In this document: in pieces, positions 1-6,731 of the stretch
Layout: each line of letters starts with the position of its first letter
How positions within the stretch are numbered: the stretch's first letter is position 1
Made by a program: the position numbers and the translations under genes
The notes under the pieces: generated by a model
What the model was told of the DNA's origin: nothing
Database searches by the model: none
Seen by the model: the letters and a program-made list of their open reading frames with translations, nothing else
Source of the DNA: Pseudomonadota bacterium
GTDB taxonomy: Bacteria > Pseudomonadota > Gammaproteobacteria > Burkholderiales > Burkholderiaceae_C
Assembly (NCBI GenBank): GCA_023396625.1
Contig: JAEWVY010000309.1
Location: 1-23,526, forward strand
Direction: 5' to 3'
DNA length: 23,526 nucleotides

Positions 1-366
1 CCAATTGCCTATGAGGCTGACGGCGCGCGCAACAGCGAGTGGCGCGGCTTTGAGTTGACCGGTGACGCCAACCCGGGCAAGACGCGGGCGAGCATCCACA
101 TGCCCCGATGGGCCAGCCGAATCACCCTTGAGATTACAGGTGTGCGCGTTGAGAGGTTACAGGACATCAGCGAGGACGATGCCATCGCGGAGGGTATTGA
201 GATAGTCGATGACTTTTTCGGCTGTCCTTGCTATCGCGCATACGACGGGTCCGACGTCGTTTTCCCAGACGATCCCATCGGGAGCTACGCATCGCTCTAT
301 GAGTCAATCAACGGCCCAGGCAGCTGGGCTGCCAACCCCTGGGTGTGGGTGGTGACATTTAAATGA
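1..366 (+). CDS. Phage-encoded hypothetical protein, 5' end cut by the window
   Basis: The reading frame is open from base 1 to a TGA at 364-366, so the true start lies outside the window and at least 121 residues are present. A TTG at 55 is an internal candidate only, because the upstream codons (PIAYEADGARNSEWRGF) look equally coding. The segments IHMPRWASRITLEITGVRVERL, DISEDDAIAEGIE and the C-terminal INGPGSW..NPWVWVVTF match a small protein I know from many tailed-phage and prophage genomes, which has an ASCH/PUA-like look. Its biochemical role is not established. The stop overlaps the start of the next gene by four bases (ATGA), which indicates translational coupling in a phage operon. 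I am confident it is phage-derived and not confident of any function. Confidence 0.75.
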   Translation, partial: PIAYEADGARNSEWRGFELTGDANPGKTRASIHMPRWASRITLEITGVRVERLQDISEDDAIAEGIEIVDDFFGCPCYRAYDGSDVVFPDDPIGSYASLYESINGPGSWAANPWVWVVTFK

Positions 367-782
367 ACGACCTGGCCGACGTCATCGACTCAGATCTGCT
401 GCCCAAGTTGCTGCAGGACTTCGAGCGCCTGATCGGCCTGGAGCCCACCATGGCCCTGGTCAGGCACTCGGGCGGGCTGCGCATTTACATCCCCACCCCA
501 AAGCGGGTCTCGGCCGACCATATATTCGCGCACGTCATCGGTCTGGAGAACCTATTGAAGCTGGCCGAGGTGTATGGCGGCGAATCCCACTTTCAGCTTC
601 CAAAGGCTGAAAAGGCCCTGATCCAGGTGCGCAATGCCCGCATCGCCAAGGCTTACGGCACCCACAAAACGGCCCGTGAACTGGCTGCAGAATATCGCCT
701 GACCGAGGGTCAGATTGTGCGCATCGTCTCCGCCATGGGGGCTACGGCTCCCGAAGATCGGCGTCAGGCGGCCCTGTTTTAA
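363..782 (+). CDS. Mor/C-type phage transcription activator
   Basis: This is a complete 139-residue protein. The C-terminal third (about residues 91-122, NARIAKAYGTHKTARELA followed by YRLTEGQIVRIV) is a helix-turn-helix of the kind found in the Mu middle-operon regulator Mor family. Those proteins are dimeric activators that bind upstream of middle or late phage promoters and recruit host RNA polymerase. The N-terminal part (residues 1-60) would be the dimerisation region. The length is close to that of Mu Mor (129 residues). The start ATG overlaps the preceding stop, so it is co-transcribed with the upstream phage gene. An 11-bp palindrome begins 24 bp after the stop and could be a target or a regulatory structure. 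The family assignment comes from recalled motifs; the specific target promoter is unknown. Confidence 0.75.
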   Translation: MNDLADVIDSDLLPKLLQDFERLIGLEPTMALVRHSGGLRIYIPTPKRVSADHIFAHVIGLENLLKLAEVYGGESHFQLPKAEKALIQVRNARIAKAYGTHKTARELAAEYRLTEGQIVRIVSAMGATAPEDRRQAALF

Positions 783-805
783 ACATGTCGGAATGGCGTT
801 TAAAC

Positions 806-932
806 ACGTCCGACCTCACGAAGGTCGGACGTTGTGGATAAGTCCATGCTCGCCAACCATACGTTATTGATTTGCAAAGCTTTTTTGAGGTCGGACGGTG
901 ACTTGCACGTCCGACCTAAAAACGTCCGACCT
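806..932. repeat. Cluster of five 10-11-bp inverted/direct repeats
   Basis: The unit ACGTCCGACCT occurs at 806-816, 907-917 and 922-932 on the plus strand. Its complement AGGTCGGACG(T) occurs at 822-832 and 888-897. The first pair is a perfect 11-bp inverted repeat with a 5-bp spacer; the second pair is a 10-bp inverted repeat with a 10-bp spacer, followed by an extra direct copy. Neither hairpin is followed by a T run in either direction, so they do not look like intrinsic terminators. An AT-rich stretch (about 855-887) lies between the two pairs. Operator array, iteron-like origin or a structured RNA are all possible. Confidence 0.8.
833..841 (-). promoter_or_regulatory. Perfect DnaA-box sequence next to the repeat cluster
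   Basis: The minus strand reads TTATCCACA, the consensus DnaA box, immediately beside the palindrome that ends at 832. A second perfect copy lies on the plus strand at 1191-1199, but that one sits inside what reads as a decayed coding sequence. A perfect match to a 9-mer is not rare enough to prove function, so this is a candidate only. Confidence 0.35.
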
Positions 933-1010
933 CGTCCTCCCCTGCTTGCAGCTCAATTCGGTGCCTTCTAAGCCCCGCCTCTTGCGGCCACTGACAGCGT
1001 CTTCCCAATG

Positions 1011-1032
1011 AAAACGGGGCCACAAGGCCCCG
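1011..1032 (-). terminator. Rho-independent terminator on the minus strand
   Basis: Read on the minus strand, a perfect 7-bp GC stem (CGGGGCC/GGCCCCG, 1026-1032 with 1015-1021) encloses a 4-base loop and is followed by TTTT. It begins four bases after the stop codon of the small minus-strand ORF at 1036-1134, which supports a minus-strand transcript ending here. Confidence 0.65.
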
Positions 1033-1035
1033 AAA

Positions 1036-1134
1036 TCACTTCCCGTCGCGACTGTCCCAACACAGCCCACAAAACGCCCATTCCGGCCGTTTCACCCCCA
1101 CGGCCCGCCCATTCCGCGCCAAATCCACCGTCAA
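1036..1134 (-). CDS. Tiny ORF ending at a terminator, phage-like remnant
   Basis: A 32-codon frame runs from a TTG at 1134 (a GTG at 1128 is also possible) to a TGA at 1036-1038. It encodes a short protein containing VDLARNGRAVGVKRP and EWAFCGLCWDSRDGK. No ATG and no convincing ribosome site was found. The only support is position: the stop lies four bases before a good intrinsic terminator. It may be the tail of a decayed gene and not an independent protein. I do not recognise it. Confidence 0.25.
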   Translation of the reverse strand: MTVDLARNGRAVGVKRPEWAFCGLCWDSRDGK

Positions 1135-1140
1135 CTCAAA

Positions 1141-1462
1141 TCACCCCAAAATCCCCCGCAAACCCGCGCCAGCATTAGTGATTGCCAAATTTATCCACAG
1201 CCACTTGCCGTGCCAATTCGATCACCTCCCCACTTGGAATAGCGAATGGCGCGCCGCGAGCTTTGGCGCGAATTTACGCCGCCTTTGTCGCCTGCTCGCC
1301 CACCTTGCCGGCCAGCGCATCGGCCACCTGGCTGATGTTTTGCGTCGCGTTGGCCGAATCGGCCCGGATTTTGAGTTCGATCGACTTTTCTGTCTTTATT
1401 GACGACCCGGCGAAATCCCGGCCCCATCTCAAACCAGGCTGATCTTTCAGTAGCTGCGGCAT
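1141..1462 (-). pseudogene. Degenerate phage-like gene, resembling a tail tape-measure N-terminus
   Basis: From an ATG at 1462 the minus strand encodes 62 residues containing KTEKSIELKIRADSANATQN and ISQVADALAGKVGEQATKAA, then a TAA at 1274-1276. The same frame stays coding-like for another 32 residues (IRAKARGAPFAIPSGEVIELARQVAVDKFGNH) before a second stop. A one-base shift near 1180 continues as ITNAGAGLRGILG to a stop at 1141-1143. Codon use before and after the first stop is similarly GC-rich at third positions. The pattern suggests a decayed gene with an internal stop and a frameshift. The alternating charged and alanine-rich start resembles tape-measure proteins, but that identification is tentative. 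Confidence 0.35.
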
Positions 1463-1471
1463 GATTCACCC

Positions 1472-1633
1472 ATGAAAATCGCATCCGTTCCGCCATCAGG
1501 CACTTCGCTCGCCTTTTGGCTGGCGCTGTTTGCCGTATGCAGTGGGTTGCTCTGGGGCAGCCCGGTGGTGCTGTTCGCCGGACTGGCCACCCCCGTGGTG
1601 GCGCTGGCGGCCTGGGCACTGCGCTCCCTGTAA
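1472..1633 (+). CDS. Small two-helix membrane protein, hypothetical
   Basis: This is a 53-codon ORF from the ATG at 1472 to the TAA at 1631. The protein starts MKIASVPPSG and then has two hydrophobic stretches, SLAFWLALFAVCSGLLW (about 11-28) and VVLFAGLATPVVALAAWAL (about 32-50), ending in RSL. Small membrane proteins of this shape are common in prophages and at their borders. No clear Shine-Dalgarno sequence precedes it, and it is divergent from the degenerate frame to its left. The hydrophobic pattern and clean start favour a real gene, but composition alone could produce it. No function can be assigned. Confidence 0.4.
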   Translation: MKIASVPPSGTSLAFWLALFAVCSGLLWGSPVVLFAGLATPVVALAAWALRSL

Positions 1634-1973
1634 ATCCACCCACACCCGCCTCGCCCTTGGCCGGACTATCGCGAGGGAAAAAAAGATAAGGCCGGCATGT
1701 GCCGGTCTAATTCAGACGCATCCCGCGCCAATCGTTGCCACAAAAGCTCCCAGGGGTGTCAGTCAAGCACATGGACGGCCAAATCGACCGAGGCCTGATC
1801 TTCCGGCATGGACTCCTGGCCTGGGTTCAACGGATGCCCCGGATGACCTGAATCACCCCTTGCGTGAAACAACTGTTGCCACAAGGTAAAGAAGCTTCCC
1901 GTCGGCGGGGAAGGCGTGAAAATCCGGCCTGAGGCCACGATGGCCCCAACCCCACCCAGGAAAGGTCACGCCC
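1634..1973. other. Gene-free 340-bp stretch before the glycine-zipper gene
   Basis: I see no supportable gene here. It contains a short stem (CCGGCA at 1692-1697 with TGCCGG at 1700-1705) beside an A-rich run just upstream, and a 26-codon ORF at 1771-1851 with no supporting feature. The boundary between phage-derived and chromosomal DNA probably lies within or just before this stretch, but no attachment-site duplication can be seen from one side only. The promoter for the downstream gene should be in its right half. Confidence 0.5.
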
Positions 1974-2513
1974 ATGAATACTGCCGTCCTCCCCGTCCGC
2001 CTCGTCTTGCTTTGGAGTGCCTGTCTGGCGGCCGGCTCGGCCCTTGCCGATGAATTCGGCCGTGTGATTTCGAGCACCCCCATCGTCCAGGGCGTCACCG
2101 TGCCGCAGCAGGTCTGCACGCCCCAACAGGTGGTCACCCGGCCCGCCACGACCGGCGCGGGCGCCGTCATGGGCGCCATCGCCGGCGGCGCGATTGGCAA
2201 CGCCATCGGCGGCGGATCGGGCCGTGACATTGCCACCGGCGTTGGCATTGTGGGCGGGGCGCTGCTGGGCAACCAGATCGAAGGCTCGGGACGCACCCAT
2301 ACCCAGACGGTGCAGCAATGCAGCACCCAAAACGTCATCGAAAACCGGGTGACCGGCTACAACGTGACCTGGGAATACGCCGGCAAACACTACACCACGC
2401 AAATGGCTGCCGATCCAGGCGCGTGGGTGCAGCTGCAGATCGTGCCCGTCGGTGGCATTGCCGCGACGCAACCCGCCAACGGACAGCCACCCGTTGTCTA
2501 TCCAGTCCGGTAG
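1974..2513 (+). CDS. Glycine-zipper 2TM envelope protein
   Basis: The 179-residue protein has a signal peptide (about residues 1-25, ending SALA before DEFG). Residues 60-103 then form a glycine-rich hairpin (GAGAVMGAIAGGAIGNAIGG, then IATGVGIVGGALLGNQIEG) typical of the glycine-zipper 2TM / Rickettsia 17-kDa antigen family. The C-terminal part (about 110-165) is a compact domain with NVIENRVTGYNVTWEYAGKHY. No lipobox is visible, so it would be periplasmic or inserted in a membrane through the zipper, not a lipoprotein like SlyB. The start is supported by AGGAAAGG at 1958-1965. It appears monocistronic and is followed by a strong terminator. The family is clear; its role is probably envelope integrity, by analogy only. 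Confidence 0.85.
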   Translation: MNTAVLPVRLVLLWSACLAAGSALADEFGRVISSTPIVQGVTVPQQVCTPQQVVTRPATTGAGAVMGAIAGGAIGNAIGGGSGRDIATGVGIVGGALLGNQIEGSGRTHTQTVQQCSTQNVIENRVTGYNVTWEYAGKHYTTQMAADPGAWVQLQIVPVGGIAATQPANGQPPVVYPVR

Positions 2514-2531
2514 CCCGGTGCACCGCCGCCT

Positions 2532-2565
2532 GCCCGGCCGGTTTTCCGGTGGGGCTTCTATTTTT
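2532..2565 (+). terminator. Rho-independent terminator after the glycine-zipper gene
   Basis: A 10-bp stem (2532-2541 with 2546-2555, one G-G mismatch and one G-T pair) with a TTTT loop is followed by TTCTATTTTT. It lies 19 bases after the stop codon at 2511-2513. Confidence 0.8.
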
Positions 2566-2607
2566 GCATCAGTCTGCTAGAGTGAGCCCCATCAAAAGGA
2601 GTGCGCC

Positions 2608-2919
2608 ATGAACGATTACGTCACCGATATCCAGAAATTCACGTCCCCCGTGAACGAGGCGGCCGTCGCCGCGATCGTCAAGTACTGCGGTATCGCACTG
2701 CGCAATGCGGACTCCGCGCTGGTATCCGCCACGGATTCCACGGAACTGGCCACTGTGCGCGATGGCTTCGCCGCCAAGAAGCTGGGGCTTTCTCCCGAAG
2801 CCGCGGACAAAGGCATCGCGGTCGTGGTGGAAAAAATGAAGGCCGTCCGGCAAAAGAGCCGGGTCACTTTTTACTACCTGCTGGCCGAGGCCACAGGCAC
2901 GATGGGCAAGTTGGCCTGA
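2608..2919 (+). CDS. DUF2853 family protein
   Basis: The 103-residue soluble protein has no signal peptide or membrane segment. The pattern VAAIVKYCGIALRNADSALV..., TELATVRDGFAAKKLGL and the helical C-terminus match DUF2853, a small all-helical bacterial family without a known activity. Length is typical for the family. The start is firmly placed by AAGGAG at 2596-2601, six bases before the ATG. It is flanked by terminators on both sides, so it is a single-gene unit. Function is unknown. Confidence 0.85.
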   Translation: MNDYVTDIQKFTSPVNEAAVAAIVKYCGIALRNADSALVSATDSTELATVRDGFAAKKLGLSPEAADKGIAVVVEKMKAVRQKSRVTFYYLLAEATGTMGKLA

Positions 2920-2925
2920 ACATAG

Positions 2926-2953
2926 CCGCCCAGGGCATGCCAGGGCGGTTTTT
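2926..2953 (+). terminator. Rho-independent terminator after the DUF2853 gene
   Basis: CCGCCC at 2926-2931 pairs with GGGCGG at 2943-2948, with further inner pairing around GGGCATGCC, and is followed by TTTTT. It also separates this gene from the convergent minus-strand gene whose stop begins at 2956. Confidence 0.75.
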
Positions 2954-3883
2954 CTAATTTCCGGCAAGCAAGCCGGTCTCGGGGCTGGGGTGATGCAGCC
3001 GCAGACGCAGTTCGCGGCACAGCCGGGTATTGTCGAGCCGGCGCGATTCGCTCATGAAGCTCAGCAGCGCCAACGGCAAGGTGTCGGACGCGGTGCTTCG
3101 TGAAACGCGCGGTGGCCTGGGCAAGCCGTACAGGTCGGCCGCCAGGTCGAAATAGTCCCCCATCAGCAACCGGCTGTCGTCGTTGACGTTGACCGCGCGT
3201 TGCGGGCGGCCTCGCCAGAGGGCCGCCACGCAGGCACGAGCCAGGTCGTCCGCATGGATATGGCTGGTGTACACATCGTCCTCGCGCGCGAGCACGGGCG
3301 TGCCGCGCAGCAGCCGCTCACGAGGTGTTCCCCCCTCGCGGTCGGGCGCATAGATCCCCGGAATGCGCAAAAGGCTCACACGCGTGCCCAGGCGACCAAA
3401 AAACCGCACCAGCCGCTCGGCGTCCGCGCGGCGCTGCGCCCTCGGCGTGGATGGCGCCACGGGCCGTGACTCCGTCACCAGCGCGCCCGCGCAGTCGCCA
3501 TAGACCCCGCTCGTCGACGCATAGACCAGCGACACCGGGCGGCCGCGCAGGCGAAGCGCCCGCGTCAGCGCCTCGGTGCGGGCGTCGCGCCACCATTGCG
3601 GGCCTGGCGTTGCCGACGGCGGCGCCAGGTGAATCACGCGCGTCGACACCCCGGCCAGCCGGCGCAGGCTCGCCGGATCGTCCAGATCGCCCAGCAGGGG
3701 CGTCAGTCCCTGGGCCCGCAGAGCGGCGACGCGAGCGGGTGTCGAGGTCAGCGCCAGGCGGGCCACCCGGGGTCCCAGGATGCGCGACACGCGCATGCCG
3801 ATGTCGCCACAGCCGACGACGAGCACGCGTTCGCGGCGAAAGCGGGAAGGCAGCGCGCCAAGGGGGGTCTGGTTTGAGGGCAA
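2954..3883 (-). CDS. Epimerase-like SDR family protein (YeeZ-like)
   Basis: From a TTG at 3883 this encodes 309 residues. An N-terminal Rossmann fold has VLVVGCGDIG (about 20-29, GxGxxG). It is followed by GDLDDPASL, the VYASTSGVYGD strand-loop and HIHADDLARA, an order typical of extended SDRs of the YeeZ/NAD-dependent epimerase group. The usual catalytic Tyr-x3-Lys is not evident: the equivalent region reads STPRAQRRADAERLV, with no Tyr or Lys. It may therefore bind nucleotide without classical SDR chemistry. The frame extends upstream to 3946, but that would overlap the divergent reductase gene, and residues before the TTG look non-coding, so I prefer 3883. The physiological substrate is unknown. 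Confidence 0.8.
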   Translation of the reverse strand: MPSNQTPLGALPSRFRRERVLVVGCGDIGMRVSRILGPRVARLALTSTPARVAALRAQGLTPLLGDLDDPASLRRLAGVSTRVIHLAPPSATPGPQWWRDARTEALTRALRLRGRPVSLVYASTSGVYGDCAGALVTESRPVAPSTPRAQRRADAERLVRFFGRLGTRVSLLRIPGIYAPDREGGTPRERLLRGTPVLAREDDVYTSHIHADDLARACVAALWRGRPQRAVNVNDDSRLLMGDYFDLAADLYGLPRPPRVSRSTASDTLPLALLSFMSESRRLDNTRLCRELRLRLHHPSPETGLLAGN

Positions 3884-3929
3884 AATCTTTACTTTCAGGG
3901 CGACAAAGCCATCCCAAGGATAACCAAAC

Positions 3930-4991
3930 ATGACCTTCACCATCACCGTGCAGCCCAGCGGCCGCAGCTTCAGCGCCGGCGCGGACGAAACGTTGCTGAC
4001 CGCGGGCCTGCGCCAGGGCGTTGGCCTACCCTATGGCTGCAAGGACGGCGCCTGCGGCTCCTGCAAATGCAAGAAAATCGACGGCACCGTGACCCACGGC
4101 CCGCACCAAAGCAAGGCGCTGTCGGATGACGAGGAGGCCGCGGGCTACGTTCTCACCTGCTGCGCCGTGGCACACAGCGACATCGTGCTCGAATCGCGTC
4201 AGGTCACCGAAGCCGGCGCCCCGCCCGTGCGCAAGATGCCGGCACGCGTGGCGGCAATGGAAAAGCTCTCCCATGACGTGATGCGCCTGGTGCTGCAACT
4301 GCCAGCCGGCGAGGCCATGGTCTACCACGCGGGACAGTACATCGACATCCTCTTGCGCGACGGATCACGCCGCAGCTACAGCATGGCCAATGCGCCACAC
4401 AACCTGATGCAGACACCCGCCGGCGCCACGGCGCCCGCCCCGATGGTGGAACTGCATCTGCGCCACATGCCGGGCGGGAAATTCACCGACCACGTCTTCG
4501 GTGGGTTGAAGGAACGCGAAATCCTGCGTGTGGAGGGCCCGCAGGGGAGCTTCCGTCTGCGCGAGGACTCGGCCAAACCCATCATCCTGCTGGCCTCGGG
4601 CACGGGTTTCGCCCCGATCAAGGCCCTCATCGAACACCTGCGATTCCTGGACAACACCCGGGCGACCACGCTCTACTGGGGCGGGCGGCGGCCCGAGGAC
4701 CTCTATCTGGACGCATGGGTGCGGGCCCAGGCCGGGGACCTGCCGTGGCTACGCTACGTGCCCGTGATTTCCAACGCCCTGCCAGAGGACCACTGGCAGG
4801 GCCGCACCGGCTTCGTTCACAAGGCCGTGCTGGACGATTTTGCCGACCTTTCGGGACACCAAGTCTACGCCTGTGGCGCCCCCATCGTGGTCGACTCGGC
4901 CCGGGCCGACTACACGGCGCTGGCCGGCCTGCCACCCGAGGAGTTCTTCGCCGACGCCTTCATCAGCGAAGCCGACAAGGCTCCCGCTTGA
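3930..4991 (+). CDS. 2Fe-2S ferredoxin/FAD/NAD(P)H reductase (CDP-6-deoxyglucoseen reductase-like)
   Basis: The 353-residue protein has three domains. Residues 1-92 are a plant-type ferredoxin with C37, C42, C45 (PYGCKDGACGSCKC) and C77 (VLTC) as cluster ligands. Residues 100-215 are a flavin domain with RSYSMAN at 148-154. Residues 216-345 are a nicotinamide domain with GTGFAPIKAL from 224 and CGAP at 315. This layout passes electrons from NAD(P)H through FAD to the iron-sulphur centre and on to a partner. Family members are usually named CDP-6-deoxy-delta-3,4-glucoseen reductase by similarity to AscD, but no deoxysugar genes lie here, so the name should not be read as a pathway. AAGGA at 3916-3920 places the start. 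It is divergent from the SDR gene. The partner is unknown. Confidence 0.85.
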   Translation: MTFTITVQPSGRSFSAGADETLLTAGLRQGVGLPYGCKDGACGSCKCKKIDGTVTHGPHQSKALSDDEEAAGYVLTCCAVAHSDIVLESRQVTEAGAPPVRKMPARVAAMEKLSHDVMRLVLQLPAGEAMVYHAGQYIDILLRDGSRRSYSMANAPHNLMQTPAGATAPAPMVELHLRHMPGGKFTDHVFGGLKEREILRVEGPQGSFRLREDSAKPIILLASGTGFAPIKALIEHLRFLDNTRATTLYWGGRRPEDLYLDAWVRAQAGDLPWLRYVPVISNALPEDHWQGRTGFVHKAVLDDFADLSGHQVYACGAPIVVDSARADYTALAGLPPEEFFADAFISEADKAPA

Positions 4992-5009
4992 CCCCGAGAA
5001 AATCATATT

Positions 5010-5043
5010 TTTATAGCGATAAGTGACCATTCCACGCTGAGAA
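5010..5043 (-). repeat. Dispersed 34-bp intergenic repeat, copy A (inverted)
   Basis: The reverse complement shares CAGCGT, AATGGTCA and GCTAT, in the same spacing, with copies at 6667-6700 and 12911-12944. I count about 24 of 34 positions matching the 12.9-kb copy. It lies in the 3' intergenic region after the reductase gene. The rest of the 4992-5171 gap holds an 8-bp inverted repeat (5105-5112 with 5136-5143) and nothing else I can name. Confidence 0.6.
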
Positions 5044-5171
5044 CAGCCACTTTTCATCCAAAAATCTGCCGGCGGCCTGCATCGGCCTCGACGGGGGAAG
5101 GGGCGCCGAAGCCGTGCCCGCATGGGTCCACAAGCGCTTCGGCAGGCCCGGGATGCGCGGGCGCCGCCCCT

Positions 5172-5495
5172 TCAGGACGCGTGGCGGCGGTTGTGGGTCT
5201 TCTGGGCGATGTGCCGGCTGGCCTGGTTCTGCTCGCGCAGCAAGGCGCGCCGCTCGCGCGGCGTCACCACACCATCGGCCTTGACGACGGCCTCGTGGCG
5301 GGCGATGCGGTTTTGCTCCCGCCGCAGCCGGTGGGCCTCGTGCCGCGTCAACGCGCCCGACGCCACCCCCCGATCGATGCGATGCTGCTGCAAGGCCTGC
5401 CGCTGGTCCACCCGCGGGGTGGCGGGGCCTTGCGCAAACACCGTGCCGGCAGCGGCCCACAGAGCCACCACCACCAATACCTGGATCTTCTTCAT
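5172..5495 (-). CDS. Small secreted basic protein with internal duplication
   Basis: From the ATG at 5495 this is 107 residues: a signal peptide (about 1-21, ending VFA before QG) and a basic, helical mature part. Two similar segments follow one another. Residues 44-67 begin VASGALTRHEAHRLRREQN and residues 71-95 begin VKADGVVTPRERRALLREQN. Each is a short turn (ASG or ADG) plus a T/P-x-x-E helix, giving a faint EF-hand-like look but without a full calcium loop. The start is set by GGAG seven bases upstream; an ATG four codons earlier lacks such a site. Similar small proteins occur in related genomes to my recollection, with no assigned function. Export to the periplasm is inferred. Confidence 0.7.
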   Translation of the reverse strand: MKKIQVLVVVALWAAAGTVFAQGPATPRVDQRQALQQHRIDRGVASGALTRHEAHRLRREQNRIARHEAVVKADGVVTPRERRALLREQNQASRHIAQKTHNRRHAS

Positions 5496-5665
5496 GACAC
5501 ACTCCATGAACAGTTGAGGAATACGGCCGCGCCGATCACAAAAAGCACACGGACGACCTGATCCTCCAACGCAGGCCAGGCGCCGCGCCGTGACCGACCG
5601 CCTGCAAAGGGATGTAAGGGATTGTCACGGTGCGAGTCCCTGTCGACCTTGGGCACAATGGCGGC

Positions 5666-6646
5666 ATGAAACGCAGACACCTCCTTCTCGCTGCGGCGAC
5701 CGCCACGGCCCTCGCCACGTCCCTGAGCGCCCCGCTGGCCCATGCGCAGGGCAAGCCGATCCGCCTGATCGTGCCCTACGCCGCGGGCGGCCCCCTCGAC
5801 GTGACCGCCCGGGTCCTGGCCGAACGCGTGAAAGACTCGCTGGGCCCGGTCATCATCGAAAACCGCCCTGGCGCGGGCGGCAACATCGGCGCCGACCTGG
5901 TGGCCAAGGCCGCGCCGGACGGACTGACCATCGGCATCGCCGCCGTGGCCACACACGCCATCAACCCCTGGCTGTTCGCGCGGATACCCTACAACGCCGC
6001 CACCGATTTCGCCCCCATCACCCAGATGGTGCGCGTGCCCAACGTGCTGGTGATGAATGCCGACACCGCCGCCCGGCTGAAGATCAACACGCTGGCCGAC
6101 CTGATCCGCTACGCCAGGGCCAACCCCGCGAAGCTGAACTACGGCAGCGGCGGCAACGGCAGCGCAGGCCATCTGGCAGGCGAAATGTTCAAGCGCGATG
6201 CCGGCATCTTCGCCGTGCACATCCCCTACAACGGTGGCAATCCGGCCCAGCTGGCGCTGCTGTCGGGCCAAGTGGACTTCAACTTCGACAACCTCGCCAC
6301 TGCCGCGCCGAACATCAAAAGCGGCAAGCTCAAGGCCCTCGCCGTGACCACGCTCAGGCGCAGCCCCGCCCTGCCCGACGTGCCGCCCGTGGCCGACACG
6401 CTCAAGGGTTTCGAGATCGACACCTGGTGGGGCCTCGTTGCGCCGGCAGCCACCCCCGCGGACACGGTGGCCCGGCTGAACCGCGCCTTCGTGGCCGCGC
6501 TGAACATGCCTGAAACCCAGGCCCGGTTCGCCGGCCTGATGGCCGAGCCCGTGCCCACCACGCCCGAAGCCTTCGGCGCCTTCATGAAGGCCGAACGCGC
6601 CAAATACGAGCGTGTGGTCAAGGCGTCGGGGGCCCGTGTCGACTGA
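5666..6646 (+). CDS. Bug family tripartite tricarboxylate transporter substrate-binding protein
   Basis: The 326-residue protein has a signal peptide (residues 1-27, ending AHA before QGK). The mature start, PIRLIVPYAAGGPLDVTAR, is the hallmark of Bug/TctC receptors, followed by VIIENRPGAGGNIGAD, LNYGSGGNGSAGHLAGEMF and the C-terminal AKYERVVKASG. Bug proteins bind carboxylic acids or related small molecules in the periplasm and hand them to a TctAB permease. No tctA or tctB lies nearby, so this is one of the orphan receptors that Burkholderiales carry in large numbers. The ligand cannot be told from sequence. The upstream GTG at 5630 would give a poor leader before the signal peptide, so I use the ATG at 5666. 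Confidence 0.9.
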   Translation: MKRRHLLLAAATATALATSLSAPLAHAQGKPIRLIVPYAAGGPLDVTARVLAERVKDSLGPVIIENRPGAGGNIGADLVAKAAPDGLTIGIAAVATHAINPWLFARIPYNAATDFAPITQMVRVPNVLVMNADTAARLKINTLADLIRYARANPAKLNYGSGGNGSAGHLAGEMFKRDAGIFAVHIPYNGGNPAQLALLSGQVDFNFDNLATAAPNIKSGKLKALAVTTLRRSPALPDVPPVADTLKGFEIDTWWGLVAPAATPADTVARLNRAFVAALNMPETQARFAGLMAEPVPTTPEAFGAFMKAERAKYERVVKASGARVD

Positions 6647-6666
6647 ATTTCAGCAATTTCGCCTGT

Positions 6667-6700
6667 TTTCCAGCGTCAGATGGTCATATGACGCTATCAA
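6667..6700 (+). repeat. Dispersed 34-bp intergenic repeat, copy B
   Basis: This segment begins TTTCCAGCGTCAGATGGTCA and ends GCTATCAA. It matches the copy at 12911-12944 at about 30 of 34 positions without gaps and shares the core with the inverted copy at 5010-5043. It lies between the Bug receptor stop and the convergent response-regulator gene. Confidence 0.7.
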
Positions 6701-6731
6701 TTCAGGACTTATCTGGCCCGCACTCGCCGCG

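Noticed and set aside
1191..1199. Second perfect DnaA box (TTATCCACA, plus strand) as part of an origin
   Set aside because: It falls inside degenerate coding sequence (VAVDKFGN) and is 350 bp from the repeat array, so chance is as likely.
1674..1706. Hairpin CCGGCA/TGCCGG near an A-rich run as a minus-strand terminator
   Set aside because: The stem is only 6 bp and is separated from the T run (minus strand) by seven bases; no gene clearly ends there.
1771..1851. 26-codon ORF before the glycine-zipper gene
   Set aside because: No ribosome site, no recognisable sequence and length easily produced by chance.
3881..3946. Upstream extension of the SDR gene to 3946
   Set aside because: It would overlap the divergent reductase start, and the added residues do not resemble the family; a TTG at 3883 fits better.
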